From positions 1-64,000 of the forward strand of contig NZ_JANLNV010000009.1 of NCBI RefSeq assembly GCF_025465935.1: a stretch of DNA of 64,000 nt, read 5' to 3'. This DNA comes from Pseudomonas sp. 7P_10.2_Bac1. GTDB taxonomy: Bacteria; Pseudomonadota; Gammaproteobacteria; Pseudomonadales; Pseudomonadaceae. A program made the position numbers and the translations under genes. Numbering within the stretch: position 1 is the first letter of the stretch; each line of letters begins with the position of its first letter. The notes under the pieces are model-generated. The model saw only the letters and a list, made by a program, of their open reading frames with translations, had not been told where the DNA came from and did no database searches. This document shows positions 25,730 to 35,818 of this stretch, piece by piece.

Positions 25730-25855
25730 TCAACGGCGACGTTGCGGACGGCGACGCGGATCTTCGACGGGAATCGGAATCGGTTGCAATGGAGGCTCAA
25801 TCAGGCCCAGGGCAACGCCGACGTCATGCAGCCAAGTTTTCAGTTTGTCTTTCAT
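25730..25855 (-). CDS. PA1414-type small protein (41 aa)
   Basis: A 41-residue ORF starting MKDKLKTWLHDVGVALGLIE and ending in a basic tail (EDPRRRPQRRR) after a proline-rich linker (PPLQPIPIPVP-like). A strong GGGGGA ribosome site precedes the ATG. Size, position beside the gbu cluster and the basic C-terminus fit the PA1414 family of Pseudomonas, from memory. The N-terminal half is an amphipathic helix that could lie on a membrane. Function is unknown. Its promoter carries an Anr-type box, so it should be induced when oxygen is low. Confidence 0.75.
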   Translation of the reverse strand: MKDKLKTWLHDVGVALGLIEPPLQPIPIPVEDPRRRPQRRR

Positions 25856-25878
25856 ATTTCCCCCTTGGGGCCACTCTT

Positions 25879-25899
25879 GCGACCGGGTTCCTTGGTCGC
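25879..25899 (-). other. 5'-UTR hairpin of the PA1414-type gene
   Basis: GCGACC and GGTCGC form a perfect 6-bp stem around a 9-nt loop within the predicted 47-nt leader of the small gene. Confidence 0.5.
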
Positions 25900-25901
25900 T
25901 T

Positions 25902-25949
25902 CGTACAGATGATAGTCCTAACTCCTACAAGATGCTTGCTTAAGGTCAA
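25902..25949 (-). promoter_or_regulatory. Anr/FNR-dependent promoter of the PA1414-type gene
   Basis: TTGAC-CTTA-AGCAA on the minus strand (25936-25949) matches the Anr/FNR box TTGAT-N4-ATCAA at 8 of 10 half-site bases. A -10 TATCAT lies at 25909-25914, so the box would be centred about 41 bp upstream of the predicted start (near 25902), the class II FNR position. Confidence 0.65.
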
Positions 25950-25980
25950 TGAACTTTAGGCTAGTGCTCCTCTTTTTTGG

Positions 25981-26883
25981 TTATGCCGACACCCGTTGTG
26001 GCACCGCATTCAGGTTGTGGTTTTGAGGCAGCGCCTGTTGCAACGCTATCCACGCATTCAAGTTGGCGCCCAGCATGCCCTTTCGCCACATTAACCATGT
26101 AGTGGCAGAGGCAAAAGGTTGTTTCAAGGGATGTACGCCAACGCTTTCTCGGCCCGGCAAGCTAGCCAGCATCGAGGCGGGCATCAACGCGACGCCTGAG
26201 CCTGCCACCACACAGGCCAACATGCCCTGATAAGACTCGATCTCCATGACCCGCCCCATCGCTGCCCGATCGCTGGCGTACCAGGCCTCAAGCCGGGTGC
26301 GGTAGGAACAGCCCTGGCGAAAAGCAAACACTTCACGCCCTTGCACATCCTGGGCGCGGGTGATCGGCGGGTGATCCAGATCGCTGATCAACACCAGTTG
26401 TTCTTCGCAGAACTCAACACCATCCAACCCCGCCAGCTCCAGCGGGCCGTCAACCAAGGCGGCATCCAGGCGCCCGGTGAGCAACCCTTCGAGCAACTCT
26501 GCACTCGGAGCCGACTGTACGTGCAAGTTCACTGCCGGGTAGGTGCGGTGGTAGTGCGCCAGCAAGCCGGGCAAATGTATGGCCGCGGTGCTGTACATCG
26601 TCCCGAGAGTAAATTTGCCGGACGGCACTCCGCCTTGAACGGCCCCAAGCGCTTCATCACGCAGGGCAAACAGGCGCTCGGTGTAATCGAGCAACACCTT
26701 GCCCGCTGGGGACAGTTGCAAGCGCTGACGCTCGCGCATGAACAGCTCGACCCCCATCTGCTCTTCCAGTTGCTTGAGCCGCGTCGACAGATTGGAAGGC
26801 ACGCGATGCAGGCGCTCAGCCGCGCGGGTGATCGAGCCCTCCTCGGCCACGGCCTGAAATATTCGTAATTGACTGAACTCCAC
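25981..26883 (-). CDS. LysR family transcriptional regulator
   Basis: A 300-residue LysR-type regulator. The helix-turn-helix spans about residues 14-36 (EGSITRAAERLHRVPSNLSTRLKQLEE), followed by a sensor domain (about 90-290). The GTG at 26883 is chosen because it follows GGAG at 6-nt spacing and gives the usual N-terminus (V/M)EFSQLRIFQAV; a TTG four codons earlier is possible. It is divergent from the YbfB-type MFS gene, its most likely target. Confidence 0.87.
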   Translation of the reverse strand: MEFSQLRIFQAVAEEGSITRAAERLHRVPSNLSTRLKQLEEQMGVELFMRERQRLQLSPAGKVLLDYTERLFALRDEALGAVQGGVPSGKFTLGTMYSTAAIHLPGLLAHYHRTYPAVNLHVQSAPSAELLEGLLTGRLDAALVDGPLELAGLDGVEFCEEQLVLISDLDHPPITRAQDVQGREVFAFRQGCSYRTRLEAWYASDRAAMGRVMEIESYQGMLACVVAGSGVALMPASMLASLPGRESVGVHPLKQPFASATTWLMWRKGMLGANLNAWIALQQALPQNHNLNAVPQRVSA

Positions 26884-26986
26884 GCCTTTCTCCAAAACTG
26901 AACAAGTAACTCACTATTATTCAATTTTATAGAAAGTCAATTACCACTAGCCTGACGGTCATTGTCACTGCTCGGGAATTAACAGC

Positions 26987-28159
26987 ATGTCACCCCTGAC
27001 TCGTTTACTCGCCAGCTTTATCGCACTCATGATGGCCATGGGTATTGGCCGCTTTTCACTCACACCGCAGTTGCCGCACTTGATCAGCGAAGGTCAGATC
27101 GACTTGACCGGCGCCGGGCTGATTGCCGCCGCCAACTACCTGGGTTATTTGATCGGCGCTTTGGATGCCATCCGCGCCAGGCGCCCTGAGCAAGTACGCG
27201 GCCGCCTGCACATCGGCCTGTGGCTCTGTGTGCTGCTAACGCTGGTTTCATACTGGGCAAAAGGCTTTTGGCCGCATTTGCTGCTGCGCTTTGGCGCCGG
27301 GGCGGCCAGTGCATGGGTCATGGTGATGATCACCGCCCTGAGCCAACAGGTGGCCGTCAGCAGCAACCGTCCTCGCTTGGGTGCCCTGGTGTTCGCCGGG
27401 CCAGGCGCCGGCGTTGTACTCACCGGGTTGCTGGCACTGTTTGCCAACGTCCACGGGCAGAACTCATCCATGCTGTGGTTGATTTATGCAGTGGCGGCCT
27501 TGCTGATGTTGCTGGTTATCATGCCGATCCTGCCGCAATCGAACGCGCTTGCCCCACAAGCGCAAGCGGCACCGTCCAGCCCACGTCACCCGGGCATCAC
27601 CCGCTTAGGGGCAATTTATGCCTTATACGGTCTGGGCTACATCATTCCAGCGACCTTCTTGTCGCAAATGGCCAGCGCGCAGTTTCACGGTCAGTGGCAA
27701 GCCGATCTGTTCTGGCCGGCATTCGGGCTGTGCGCCGCGATCGGTGTGGTGTTGATCAGCTTTCATCGCCCCTCGCCCCGTACCACTCGCCTGTGGCTGA
27801 TGGCGGCGTTGTGGGTTCAAGCGGCAGGTGTTCTGGCGTGCTTGCTGCCCAGCAGCGCAGGGTTGGCACTAGGTGTGATCTTGTGTGGGACGCCTTTTCT
27901 GGCCTGTATGCCGCTGGTGATGCAAAGCTCGCGAGATATCGCCCCCCACGCCACTGCGCGCAACGCGGCCTTGCTGACGGCCTGCTTTGCCGTCGGCCAG
28001 TTGTGCGGGCCTTTGCTCGCGGCGGTTAGCAGCCATGTCAGTGGCGGCTTACAGCCAGCACTGATCATCGCGGCCAGCGGTTTAGTGCTGGCCGGCGTGC
28101 TGGCTTTGCAGTTGATCAATTTTGTAGCCATTGCCGAAATCCCCGAACGTGCGGTTTAA
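26987..28159 (+). CDS. YbfB/YjiJ family MFS transporter
   Basis: A 390-residue inner-membrane transporter with twelve predicted helices. The opening LLASFIALMMAMGIGRFSLTPQLPHL is the YbfB/YjiJ signature. Family members are uncharacterised MFS exporters. It is divergent from a LysR regulator with a 103-bp AT-rich shared region, which points to LysR control. It ends 46 nt before the cvfB 3' end (convergent). Confidence 0.87.
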   Translation: MSPLTRLLASFIALMMAMGIGRFSLTPQLPHLISEGQIDLTGAGLIAAANYLGYLIGALDAIRARRPEQVRGRLHIGLWLCVLLTLVSYWAKGFWPHLLLRFGAGAASAWVMVMITALSQQVAVSSNRPRLGALVFAGPGAGVVLTGLLALFANVHGQNSSMLWLIYAVAALLMLLVIMPILPQSNALAPQAQAAPSSPRHPGITRLGAIYALYGLGYIIPATFLSQMASAQFHGQWQADLFWPAFGLCAAIGVVLISFHRPSPRTTRLWLMAALWVQAAGVLACLLPSSAGLALGVILCGTPFLACMPLVMQSSRDIAPHATARNAALLTACFAVGQLCGPLLAAVSSHVSGGLQPALIIAASGLVLAGVLALQLINFVAIAEIPERAV

Positions 28160-28205
28160 GGCATGCCCGGGGTAAAGACCAGCACCACATCCGTCGACCG
28201 CTTGC

Positions 28206-29042
28206 TTAAACCAGTTCGATGCGGTCGGCGTGGATCACAATCTTGCCTTCTTTGTATAACGCACCAATGGCCTTTTTAAAGTTGCCCTTGCTGACGCCAA
28301 ACAGGCTGCTGATCAAGTCCGGTGAACTTTTATCACTGACCGGCAGTACACCGTTGTTTTCACGCAACTTGCTGAGGATCTTCGAGTTCAAGCTGCTGGC
28401 CGCTTGCTGCCCCACAGGCTGCAAACTCAGGCTGATCTTGCCGTCCGGGCGAACTTCTTTGATGTAGCCTTTTTCTTGCTTGCCCGCGCGCAGAAACTTG
28501 AACACTTCGTTCTTGTGGATCAAGCCCCAATGCTTGTTGTTAATCACAGCCTTGAAGCCCATGTCCGTAGCTTCAGCCACCAGCAGATCGACTTCCTGGC
28601 CAACCTGGTAATTAGCCGGGGTTTTGTCCAGGTAGCGGTCCAGGCGGGCTGTAGCCGTGATGCGACGGGTATGTTTGTCGAGGTAAACGTGCACGACAAC
28701 ATATTCGCCAGCGGTCATCTGGCGTTTTTCTTCGGAATACGGCAACAGCAAATCTTTTGGCAATCCCCAATCAAGGAAAACACCTATGCTATTGATTTCC
28801 ACAACTTTAAGACTGGCAAACTCACCTACTTGAACTTTTGGTTTTTCAGTGGTGGCAATTAACTTGTCATCGCTGTCCAAATAAACAAATACATTGAGCC
28901 AATCTTCATCTTCACTGGGAATATCTTTTGGAATATAACGATTGGGCAACAGAATTTCTCCGTCTGCCCCACCGTCCAGATACAAACCAAAGTTAGTGTG
29001 TTTAACCACTTGCAAGCTGTTGTAGCGACCGATTAAAGCCAT
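28206..29042 (-). CDS. cvfB: S1-domain RNA-binding protein CvfB
   Basis: A 278-residue protein with three S1-like OB folds followed by a C-terminal winged helix (about 215-275: DLISSLFGVSKGNFKKAIGALYKEGKIVI). In Staphylococcus CvfB binds RNA and affects virulence gene expression; YitL is the Bacillus homologue. The ATG at 29042 (MALIGRYNSLQVV) has GAGGG 9 nt upstream; the in-frame ATG five codons earlier lacks a ribosome site. The role in Pseudomonas is unknown, with RNA binding expected. Confidence 0.9.
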   Translation of the reverse strand: MALIGRYNSLQVVKHTNFGLYLDGGADGEILLPNRYIPKDIPSEDEDWLNVFVYLDSDDKLIATTEKPKVQVGEFASLKVVEINSIGVFLDWGLPKDLLLPYSEEKRQMTAGEYVVVHVYLDKHTRRITATARLDRYLDKTPANYQVGQEVDLLVAEATDMGFKAVINNKHWGLIHKNEVFKFLRAGKQEKGYIKEVRPDGKISLSLQPVGQQAASSLNSKILSKLRENNGVLPVSDKSSPDLISSLFGVSKGNFKKAIGALYKEGKIVIHADRIELV

Positions 29043-29389
29043 GTCCAATACCCTCATTACGTGGGGCGCATTCTACCCGAGTTTGGCCCGGCGAATCGGG
29101 GGGTTGCAGCACGGCGTTCAATTTTTTTGCAAAAGGCCTGATTTATCAGGGATTTTCCCCTGCTCCATGGGACCACTCGTCAGCCCGACGCAGGCCCCAC
29201 GCCAGCCTGAACCGCTTAAATGCATGCCGATGATATGAATTAAAACAGCGAGTTAGCGGACTATTAGAGTGTTGATTATGGGCCTGATGATGGTCTTTAT
29301 AATAATCCAGAGAGATATTTACCAAGCAATTATCACGTAATTCAGTTACTATCTGCGGCCAAGTTATTTTCTACAGGTGAATAGCCGCC
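29043..29389. other. cvfB / small-gene intergenic region
   Basis: This 347-bp gap has no gene I can support. It becomes clearly AT-rich after about 29220, and holds a perfect -10 hexamer (TATAAT, 29298-29303) for the small gene at 29390; the best -35-like hexamer, TTGATT, is 20 bp away, which is too far for a standard sigma-70 promoter. Confidence 0.5.
29298..29303 (+). promoter_or_regulatory. -10 box upstream of the 59-aa gene
   Basis: TATAAT in an AT-rich stretch, implying an 80-nt leader for the gene at 29390. The -35 is poor, so an activator or sigma-S may be involved. Confidence 0.4.
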
Positions 29390-29569
29390 ATGCGTGTAAA
29401 AGCATCCGCCAGCAAAGTAAAGCCAGCGCCCGCTGTTGAAACCAGTGATTCAATCAATGCTCAAATTGCAGCATTCCTGAAATCCGGCGGCGAAATCCAG
29501 CAAATTGACAAAGGCGTCAGCGGCCAAACTTTCGGCGCATCCAAGCAAATTTCGCTGGGTAAAAAGTAA
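29390..29569 (+). CDS. Conserved-looking small protein (59 aa), unknown function
   Basis: An ATG-initiated ORF of 59 codons encoding MRVKASASKVKPAPAVETSD, then INAQIAAFLKSGGEIQQIDK and GVSGQTFGASKQISLGKK. The first 20 residues are basic and Ala/Pro-rich and probably disordered; the central segment looks like one helix and the end like short strands. AGGTG 10 nt upstream is an acceptable ribosome site, codon choice is Pseudomonas-like, and an AT-rich promoter region precedes it. I do not recognise the family. A nucleic-acid or ribosome partner is possible from the charge, but this is a guess. Confidence 0.7.
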   Translation: MRVKASASKVKPAPAVETSDSINAQIAAFLKSGGEIQQIDKGVSGQTFGASKQISLGKK

Positions 29570-29766
29570 TATCTCCGCTCCATTCTGGTCCTGATGCGCT
29601 TTGCCTCCCAAAGCGCTGGGACTTCTGACGGGGTTGCTCCCCCGCTGCGCAATATCCAGGAAATCGACGAACGGCGCCCATCTGCCGGTCTACATCCGTA
29701 TTCTTGATCCTCTCTAGAGCAAGCCTTCGAGCCAATCACTGCATCCAGCTGTCAAGGGAGTGACCC

Positions 29767-30489
29767 ATGCTCACACGGGCGTTATTACTCACCGGCACCT
29801 TGCTGTCCAGCGCGGCGGTAAACGCACAAGTGTTTTCCCGCGAATTGGGCGATTTCGACCTCAAGATGGGCACTCAACCAAGCCGCAGCATGGCCCAGGG
29901 CCTGGTCAAGCCAACCAGCCCGGGCTCGACGTTCCACGGTGGCCTGGACCTCACGCACAACAGTGGCTGGTACATCGGCCAATGGGCACCAACCATGGGC
30001 CTCAAGCCCGGCAGTAACCTGGAAGTCGACTCCTACCTCGGTTACAAACACCCTTTTGACCAGACCCTGAGCTATGAACTGGGGATGATTCATTACAGTT
30101 ACCCCAAGGTCAGCCCTTTGGACAGCCAGCAGTTTTATGCGGGGCTTACCCTGTTGGGCACCCGGATCGGCGCGGCATTCACCAATGATCCGGATAGACG
30201 CGACAGCACCGTATTTGCCGACTTAGGCGCCAATCGTGCGTTGGGTATTGGGGTTAGCGTGAAATACACCACGCATCAATTGGGCACACCGGTTTCCATC
30301 GCCGACGGCGGCAGCGTGCGTACCTTCAATGACTGGTCGATCACCTTCTCACGCCCCTGGATGGGCATGAACCTGAACGTGATCTACAGCGACTCCAGCC
30401 TCGACGGCGGTGATTGCTCAGCCTACTCGGGGCAAAATCCGCAGTGCGATGGGTTGCTGACGTTCAAGGCTGAACGTTCGTTTTATTGA
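29767..30489 (+). CDS. TorF family putative porin
   Basis: A 240-residue outer-membrane protein of the TorF/TIGR02001 group. A signal peptide (MLTRALLLTGTLLSSAAVNA) is followed by alternating beta strands with aromatic girdles (GGLDLTHNSGWYIGQWA, LEVDSYLGYKHPFDQTLSYELG) and the C-terminus ends in FKAERSFY, an aromatic beta-signal. Two cysteines near the end (GGDCSAYSGQNPQCDG) could form a loop disulfide. Substrate is unknown. Confidence 0.85.
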   Translation: MLTRALLLTGTLLSSAAVNAQVFSRELGDFDLKMGTQPSRSMAQGLVKPTSPGSTFHGGLDLTHNSGWYIGQWAPTMGLKPGSNLEVDSYLGYKHPFDQTLSYELGMIHYSYPKVSPLDSQQFYAGLTLLGTRIGAAFTNDPDRRDSTVFADLGANRALGIGVSVKYTTHQLGTPVSIADGGSVRTFNDWSITFSRPWMGMNLNVIYSDSSLDGGDCSAYSGQNPQCDGLLTFKAERSFY

Positions 30490-30505
30490 GGGGTATTACA
30501 GAATC

Positions 30506-30566
30506 TGCAGGAGCGAGTGTGCCTCGCGATCTTTTGCTCTGAAAAGCTCGCGAGGCAGTCTTTACC
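30506..30566. repeat. REP pair
   Basis: CAGGAGCGAGTGTGCCTCGCGATC and GCTCGCGAGGCAGTC are inverted REP arms between convergent porin and helicase genes. Confidence 0.85.
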
Positions 30567-30574
30567 CGTGAGCG

Positions 30575-31918
<1,344 letters not shown>

Positions 31919-32110
31919 GGGTGCTACCTCGAAGAAATGCGAAAAATCAGCGGCATAGAGTAACGGTTTCGAGCGCTCAGGCCGAGTTTCTTTGCATCAA
32001 CGGCCCGAAACAAATGCTTTTTTAGGGTCTTTAGTCCATTAACGGCCCATAAATCGCCTTGAGATGCTCTAATCACACGGCCATTTCTTTTTGGGATAAC
32101 GCTTTAACTT

Positions 32111-33409
32111 ATGGATACTCAAACACTCTGGAGCCAAATCGTGGGCCTATGGGCCAATCTGGAACAACATCCCTGGGTGTCGGCAATTCTGGGCCTGATC
32201 ATTTTAGTGAGTATTGCCCTGTTTGCCGGTCACATCGCTCGCATCATCATCTTGCGCGTTACTAAAATGCTTGCACGCCAACCCGCACTGCATTGGGTCA
32301 GTGACTTACGCGAACACAAAGTCTTTCATCGCATTGCGCAAATGACGCCTTCGTTGATGATCCAGTTCGGACGCAACCTGGTGCCTGATCTGACCGAGAA
32401 CGGTCGCCACTTCCTCGGCAATCTGGCACTAGCCATCACTATTTTCGTGCTGACGCGGGTCATCAGTGCCCTGCTCGACGCCTTGCTCGATATTTATTCG
32501 CGCACCAATTACGCCAAGACCCGCCCTATCAAGGGCTATGTCCAACTCGGCAAAATGCTGCTGTATGTGTTTTCCGCGATCATCATTGTCGCGACCTTGA
32601 TCGACCGCTCGCCCATGCTGCTGCTCTCGGGCCTGGGTGCAATGTCTGCGGTCATCCTGCTGGTTTACAAAGACACGCTGCTGTCATTTGTCGCCAGTGT
32701 GCAGTTGACCAGCAACGATCTGCTGCGTGTCGGCGACTGGATCGAAATGCCGCAAGTGGGCGCTGACGGCGACGTGATCGACATCACTTTGCACACCGTC
32801 AAAGTGCAGAACTTTGACAAGACCATCGTTTCGATTCCGACCTGGCGCCTGATGTCCGAATCGTTCAAGAACTGGCGCGGCATGCAGCAGTCCGGTGGTC
32901 GGCGGATCAAGCGCAGTATCTTTATCGATGCCGGACAAATCGGTTTCTTGAGTGATGAACAGGAAGAACGCCTGGAAAAAGTACGCTTATTGAGCGACTA
33001 CCTGGTGCGCAAAAAAATCGAACTCGAAAAATGGAACGAGGCACAGGGCAAGGTGGCCTCACTGGCCGCCAACCGTCGGCGCATGACCAACATCGGCACC
33101 TTCCGTGCCTATGCACTGGCCTACCTGAAAAGCCACGCACAGATCCAACCGAACATGACGTGCATGGTGCGCCAACTGCAAGCCACCCCGCAGGGTGTTC
33201 CCCTCGAAATCTACTGCTTCACGCGTACCACCGTGTGGGACGATTACGAGCAGATTCAGGGCGATATCTTCGACTACTTGCTCTCGGTATTGCCTGAGTT
33301 CGGCCTGAGCTTGTATCAACAGCCGAGCGGCAACGACTTGCGTAATGGGCTCTTGAGCAAAATCAAAGGGCCCGAGGAAAAAGAGCCACAGCAAATCGAT
33401 ATGCAATAA
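32111..33409 (+). CDS. MscS-family mechanosensitive channel (YbdG type)
   Basis: A 432-residue inner-membrane protein. Five hydrophobic segments (about 20-45, 95-118, 145-165, 168-190) lead into the MscS pore/beta domain, with LLLSGLGAMSAVILLVYKDTLLSF and the beta-domain sequence NDLLRVGDWIEMPQVGADGDVIDI followed by VSIPTWRL. A larger insert after the beta domain and the C-terminal LQATPQGVPLEIYCFTR are typical of YbdG, which gives a weak osmotic-downshock conductance. It is divergent from the helicase gene. Confidence 0.9.
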   Translation: MDTQTLWSQIVGLWANLEQHPWVSAILGLIILVSIALFAGHIARIIILRVTKMLARQPALHWVSDLREHKVFHRIAQMTPSLMIQFGRNLVPDLTENGRHFLGNLALAITIFVLTRVISALLDALLDIYSRTNYAKTRPIKGYVQLGKMLLYVFSAIIIVATLIDRSPMLLLSGLGAMSAVILLVYKDTLLSFVASVQLTSNDLLRVGDWIEMPQVGADGDVIDITLHTVKVQNFDKTIVSIPTWRLMSESFKNWRGMQQSGGRRIKRSIFIDAGQIGFLSDEQEERLEKVRLLSDYLVRKKIELEKWNEAQGKVASLAANRRRMTNIGTFRAYALAYLKSHAQIQPNMTCMVRQLQATPQGVPLEIYCFTRTTVWDDYEQIQGDIFDYLLSVLPEFGLSLYQQPSGNDLRNGLLSKIKGPEEKEPQQIDMQ

Positions 33410-33415
33410 GTAAAA

Positions 33416-33449
33416 GGCTGCGATCCACGGGTAACCGTTGATCGCAGCC
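33416..33449. terminator. Stem-loop between convergent genes
   Basis: GGCTGCGATC/GATCGCAGCC is a perfect 10-bp stem with a 14-nt loop, just after the channel gene and facing the hydrolase gene 3' end. No T tract is present. Confidence 0.65.
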
Positions 33450-33467
33450 TCTCGCTTGGGCAGCCGT

Positions 33468-34031
33468 TCAGGTGTGCTTGAACTGCGGATCGCCGGTCAG
33501 CTGGAACAACAACTTGATGCCTTCGGGCCAGTCACCCAGGCCACTCTCATGGTTGATGTGCCTGGCTTGCTGCAACCACACCAATTCACTGCCCCAGGCC
33601 TGGCTGAAGGCTGTCGCCCGCTCAACGCTCACATAGGGATCATCCGTGCTGGCCACGGTTATCGAGTCAAAGGGTAAAAGGCCCAGGTGCATGGGTGTAA
33701 AACCTGACGTACCTTGCGGATAACTCGGCGCTTCAGTGTCGCTGGGGGCTACCAGCAATGCGCCGCGAACCCGGTTTTTGGCATCGTTGGGGTACTGTTT
33801 CGACCACGCCGCAATCAGGTTGCACGCAAGACTGTGCCCCACCAACACGACCGGTCGCTGGCTGGAAGTGACTTTGTCGTGTAATCGCTGAACCCAGTCA
33901 GCGCACACCGGCGTGTTCCAGTCGTCTTGCTTGACCCGTTTCAGTCCGCTGTAGTTCTTCTCCCAGCGCGTTTGCCAATGATCTTCCCCCGAGTTATTCA
34001 GGCCCGGCAAGATCAACACTTTGACTGTCAT
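33468..34031 (-). CDS. RBBP9/YdeN family alpha/beta hydrolase
   Basis: A 187-residue small serine hydrolase. The N-terminus VLILPGLNNSGEDHWQTRWE is the RBBP9/YdeN motif with the GxxxSxxxHWQ pattern, the nucleophile is the serine in VLVGHSLACNL, and the catalytic acid and histidine are likely in STDDPYVS and ARHINHESG. The natural substrate is not known. A DMT transporter gene ends 40 nt upstream on the same strand. Confidence 0.9.
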   Translation of the reverse strand: MTVKVLILPGLNNSGEDHWQTRWEKNYSGLKRVKQDDWNTPVCADWVQRLHDKVTSSQRPVVLVGHSLACNLIAAWSKQYPNDAKNRVRGALLVAPSDTEAPSYPQGTSGFTPMHLGLLPFDSITVASTDDPYVSVERATAFSQAWGSELVWLQQARHINHESGLGDWPEGIKLLFQLTGDPQFKHT

Positions 34032-34071
34032 TCCTACTCCCCTTTAAGGCGTTAGTTAGGCCTTAAAGACC

Positions 34072-34932
34072 TTAGCCCCTCACAGCCCTGCGGTCTAGCC
34101 GACTGATCCAGACGGCCAACAGAATCACCGTGCCGCCCAACAACAAACGGCCCAACGGTTCGTGCTGGTTCCAGATCAGCAGGTTGAGCAGCAGACCGAC
34201 CGGCACATGCAGGTTGTTCATGACCGCCAGGGTGCCACCGCTCACCAGGCAGGCGCCCTTGTTCCACCAGTACATGCCCAGCGCCGTCGACACCAGGCCC
34301 AGAAACAGCAGCACGCCCCACTGCAACGGTGCATCGGGTAAAAAGTGGGCTTTGCCGAACAGCAAGAAGGCAGGCAACACCACGACGAGTGCGCCGACAT
34401 AAAAGAATCCGAAGCGCTGGTAACCCGGTAGGTCACTCGGATAACGCACCACCAAGCGACGGTACAACACCTGACCAGCGGCATAGGTGAAGTTGGCCAG
34501 TTGCAGTAGCAAGAAGCCTTTGAAAAAGTCAGGGCTGATGCTGTCAAAACGAATCACCGCAGCCCCCGAGACTGCCACCAGCGCAGCGACCAGCGCCCAC
34601 GGGTTGAAGCGCCGATTGAGCGCGTCTTCGATCAGGGTGACGTGCAGTGGCGTCAGAATCGTGAACAACAGCACTTCGGGCACGGTGAGCACGCGGAAGC
34701 TCAAATACAGACACACATAGGTGATGCCGAACTGCAGGGCGCCAATCACCAGCATGCCGCGCATAAAGCCAGGTTCGACCTGACGCCAGCGTGTCAGTGG
34801 GATAAACACCAGGCCGGCCAGCACCACACGTACCAGCACAGCGAAGTAACTATCGACATGCCCGGCCAGATATTCGCCAATCAGGCTGAAAGAAAACGCC
34901 TGGATGAGCGTTACAACCAACAAGTAACCCAT
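34072..34932 (-). CDS. DMT superfamily transporter (carboxylate/amino acid/amine type)
   Basis: A 286-residue EamA-type transporter with ten predicted helices. VLLFTILTPLHVTLIEDALNRRF in the first repeat and YWWNKGACLVSGGTLAVMNNLHVPVGLL in the second fit the carboxylate/amino acid/amine transporter subfamily. The substrate is unknown. The hydrolase gene follows on the same strand after 40 nt, so the two may share a transcript. Confidence 0.87.
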   Translation of the reverse strand: MGYLLVVTLIQAFSFSLIGEYLAGHVDSYFAVLVRVVLAGLVFIPLTRWRQVEPGFMRGMLVIGALQFGITYVCLYLSFRVLTVPEVLLFTILTPLHVTLIEDALNRRFNPWALVAALVAVSGAAVIRFDSISPDFFKGFLLLQLANFTYAAGQVLYRRLVVRYPSDLPGYQRFGFFYVGALVVVLPAFLLFGKAHFLPDAPLQWGVLLFLGLVSTALGMYWWNKGACLVSGGTLAVMNNLHVPVGLLLNLLIWNQHEPLGRLLLGGTVILLAVWISRLDRRAVRG

Positions 34933-35012
34933 AAATCTCTCGCCCGAAATTGAATGGACGCGACCTTAGCGGTTTTTCAGCAGGCAGCGCTATCGGCCCG
35001 TAAACCGCAGGC

Positions 35013-35047
35013 AAAAAAAAACCCGATCCAGCGTAGAGCTGATCGGG
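35013..35047 (-). terminator. Rho-independent terminator downstream of azoR
   Basis: CCCGATC/GATCGGG with inner AGC/GCT pairs forms a stem; on the minus strand it is followed by nine T residues (complement of 35013-35021). It lies about 110 nt beyond azoR. Confidence 0.85.
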
Positions 35048-35161
35048 CGATAGCACTCAAAGAAAGTGCCAAGGGAGGTTCGATGCGCGAACCGCTTGCT
35101 TGAAGGAGCAGTGATGCGAATTAAGCCATGGAACGATTATCTGTCGATTAACAGACCGGGC

Positions 35162-35761
35162 TCATGCCACATCAGAGAGCTTGGCCTTGGCATGGTTCAA
35201 CCCTTTTTCCTGGAAATCACCGCCCAGGTTCATGCCTTCAGCATGGATAAAGGTCACATCGTGAATTCCGATAAAGGCCAGCACTTGCCGCAGGTACGGC
35301 TCCTGGTGGTCTGCGGCGCTGCCTGCATAAATGCCGCCACGGGCAGTCAACACATAGGCTTTTTTGCCGGTCAGCAGGCCCTGTGGCCCGGTGTCGGTGT
35401 ATTTGAAGGTCAGGCCTGCACGCAACACATGGTCCAGCCAGGCCTTGAGTGTGCTGGGAATTGCAAAGTTGTACATCGGAGCCGCCAGGACCACGACATC
35501 TGCTGCCAGCAGTTCGTCGGTCAGCCGGTTGGAGCGCTGCAACGATTGCTGCTCGGCTGCACTACGCTGCGCTTCGGGCTTCATCCAGCCGCCGAGCAAA
35601 TCAGCGTCCAGGTGTGGCACCGGATTAGCTGCCAGATCGCGAACAGTCAGTTGGTCAGCCGGATGGAGAGTCTTCCAATGGCTGATGAACTGCTGAGTCA
35701 GTTCGCGGGAAAACGAATCCTGTAAGCGAGCACTGCTTTCAACGATCAAAACATTAGACAT
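35162..35761 (-). CDS. azoR: FMN-dependent NADH:quinone oxidoreductase / azoreductase
   Basis: A 199-residue flavodoxin-like enzyme that reduces quinones and azo compounds with NADH. The FMN phosphate site VESSARLQDSFSRELT (residues 7-22), the core APMYNFAIPSTLKAWLDHVLRAGLTFKYT and the loop TARGGIY are AzoR signatures. It is divergent from a LysR regulator with a 175-bp shared region containing a dyad, so induction by a quinone or oxidant through that regulator is likely. Confidence 0.93.
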   Translation of the reverse strand: MSNVLIVESSARLQDSFSRELTQQFISHWKTLHPADQLTVRDLAANPVPHLDADLLGGWMKPEAQRSAAEQQSLQRSNRLTDELLAADVVVLAAPMYNFAIPSTLKAWLDHVLRAGLTFKYTDTGPQGLLTGKKAYVLTARGGIYAGSAADHQEPYLRQVLAFIGIHDVTFIHAEGMNLGGDFQEKGLNHAKAKLSDVA

Positions 35762-35818
35762 GAGAGATAGGCTCCATCTGTAGGGGCTGTAAGGCGATGG
35801 ACTAAATCCTAGAGGTCA

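Noticed and set aside
29461..29739. Minus-strand ORF of 92 codons over the 59-aa gene
   Set aside because: Family-less antisense frame; the plus-strand small ORF has a ribosome site and promoter-like region and the minus-strand one does not.
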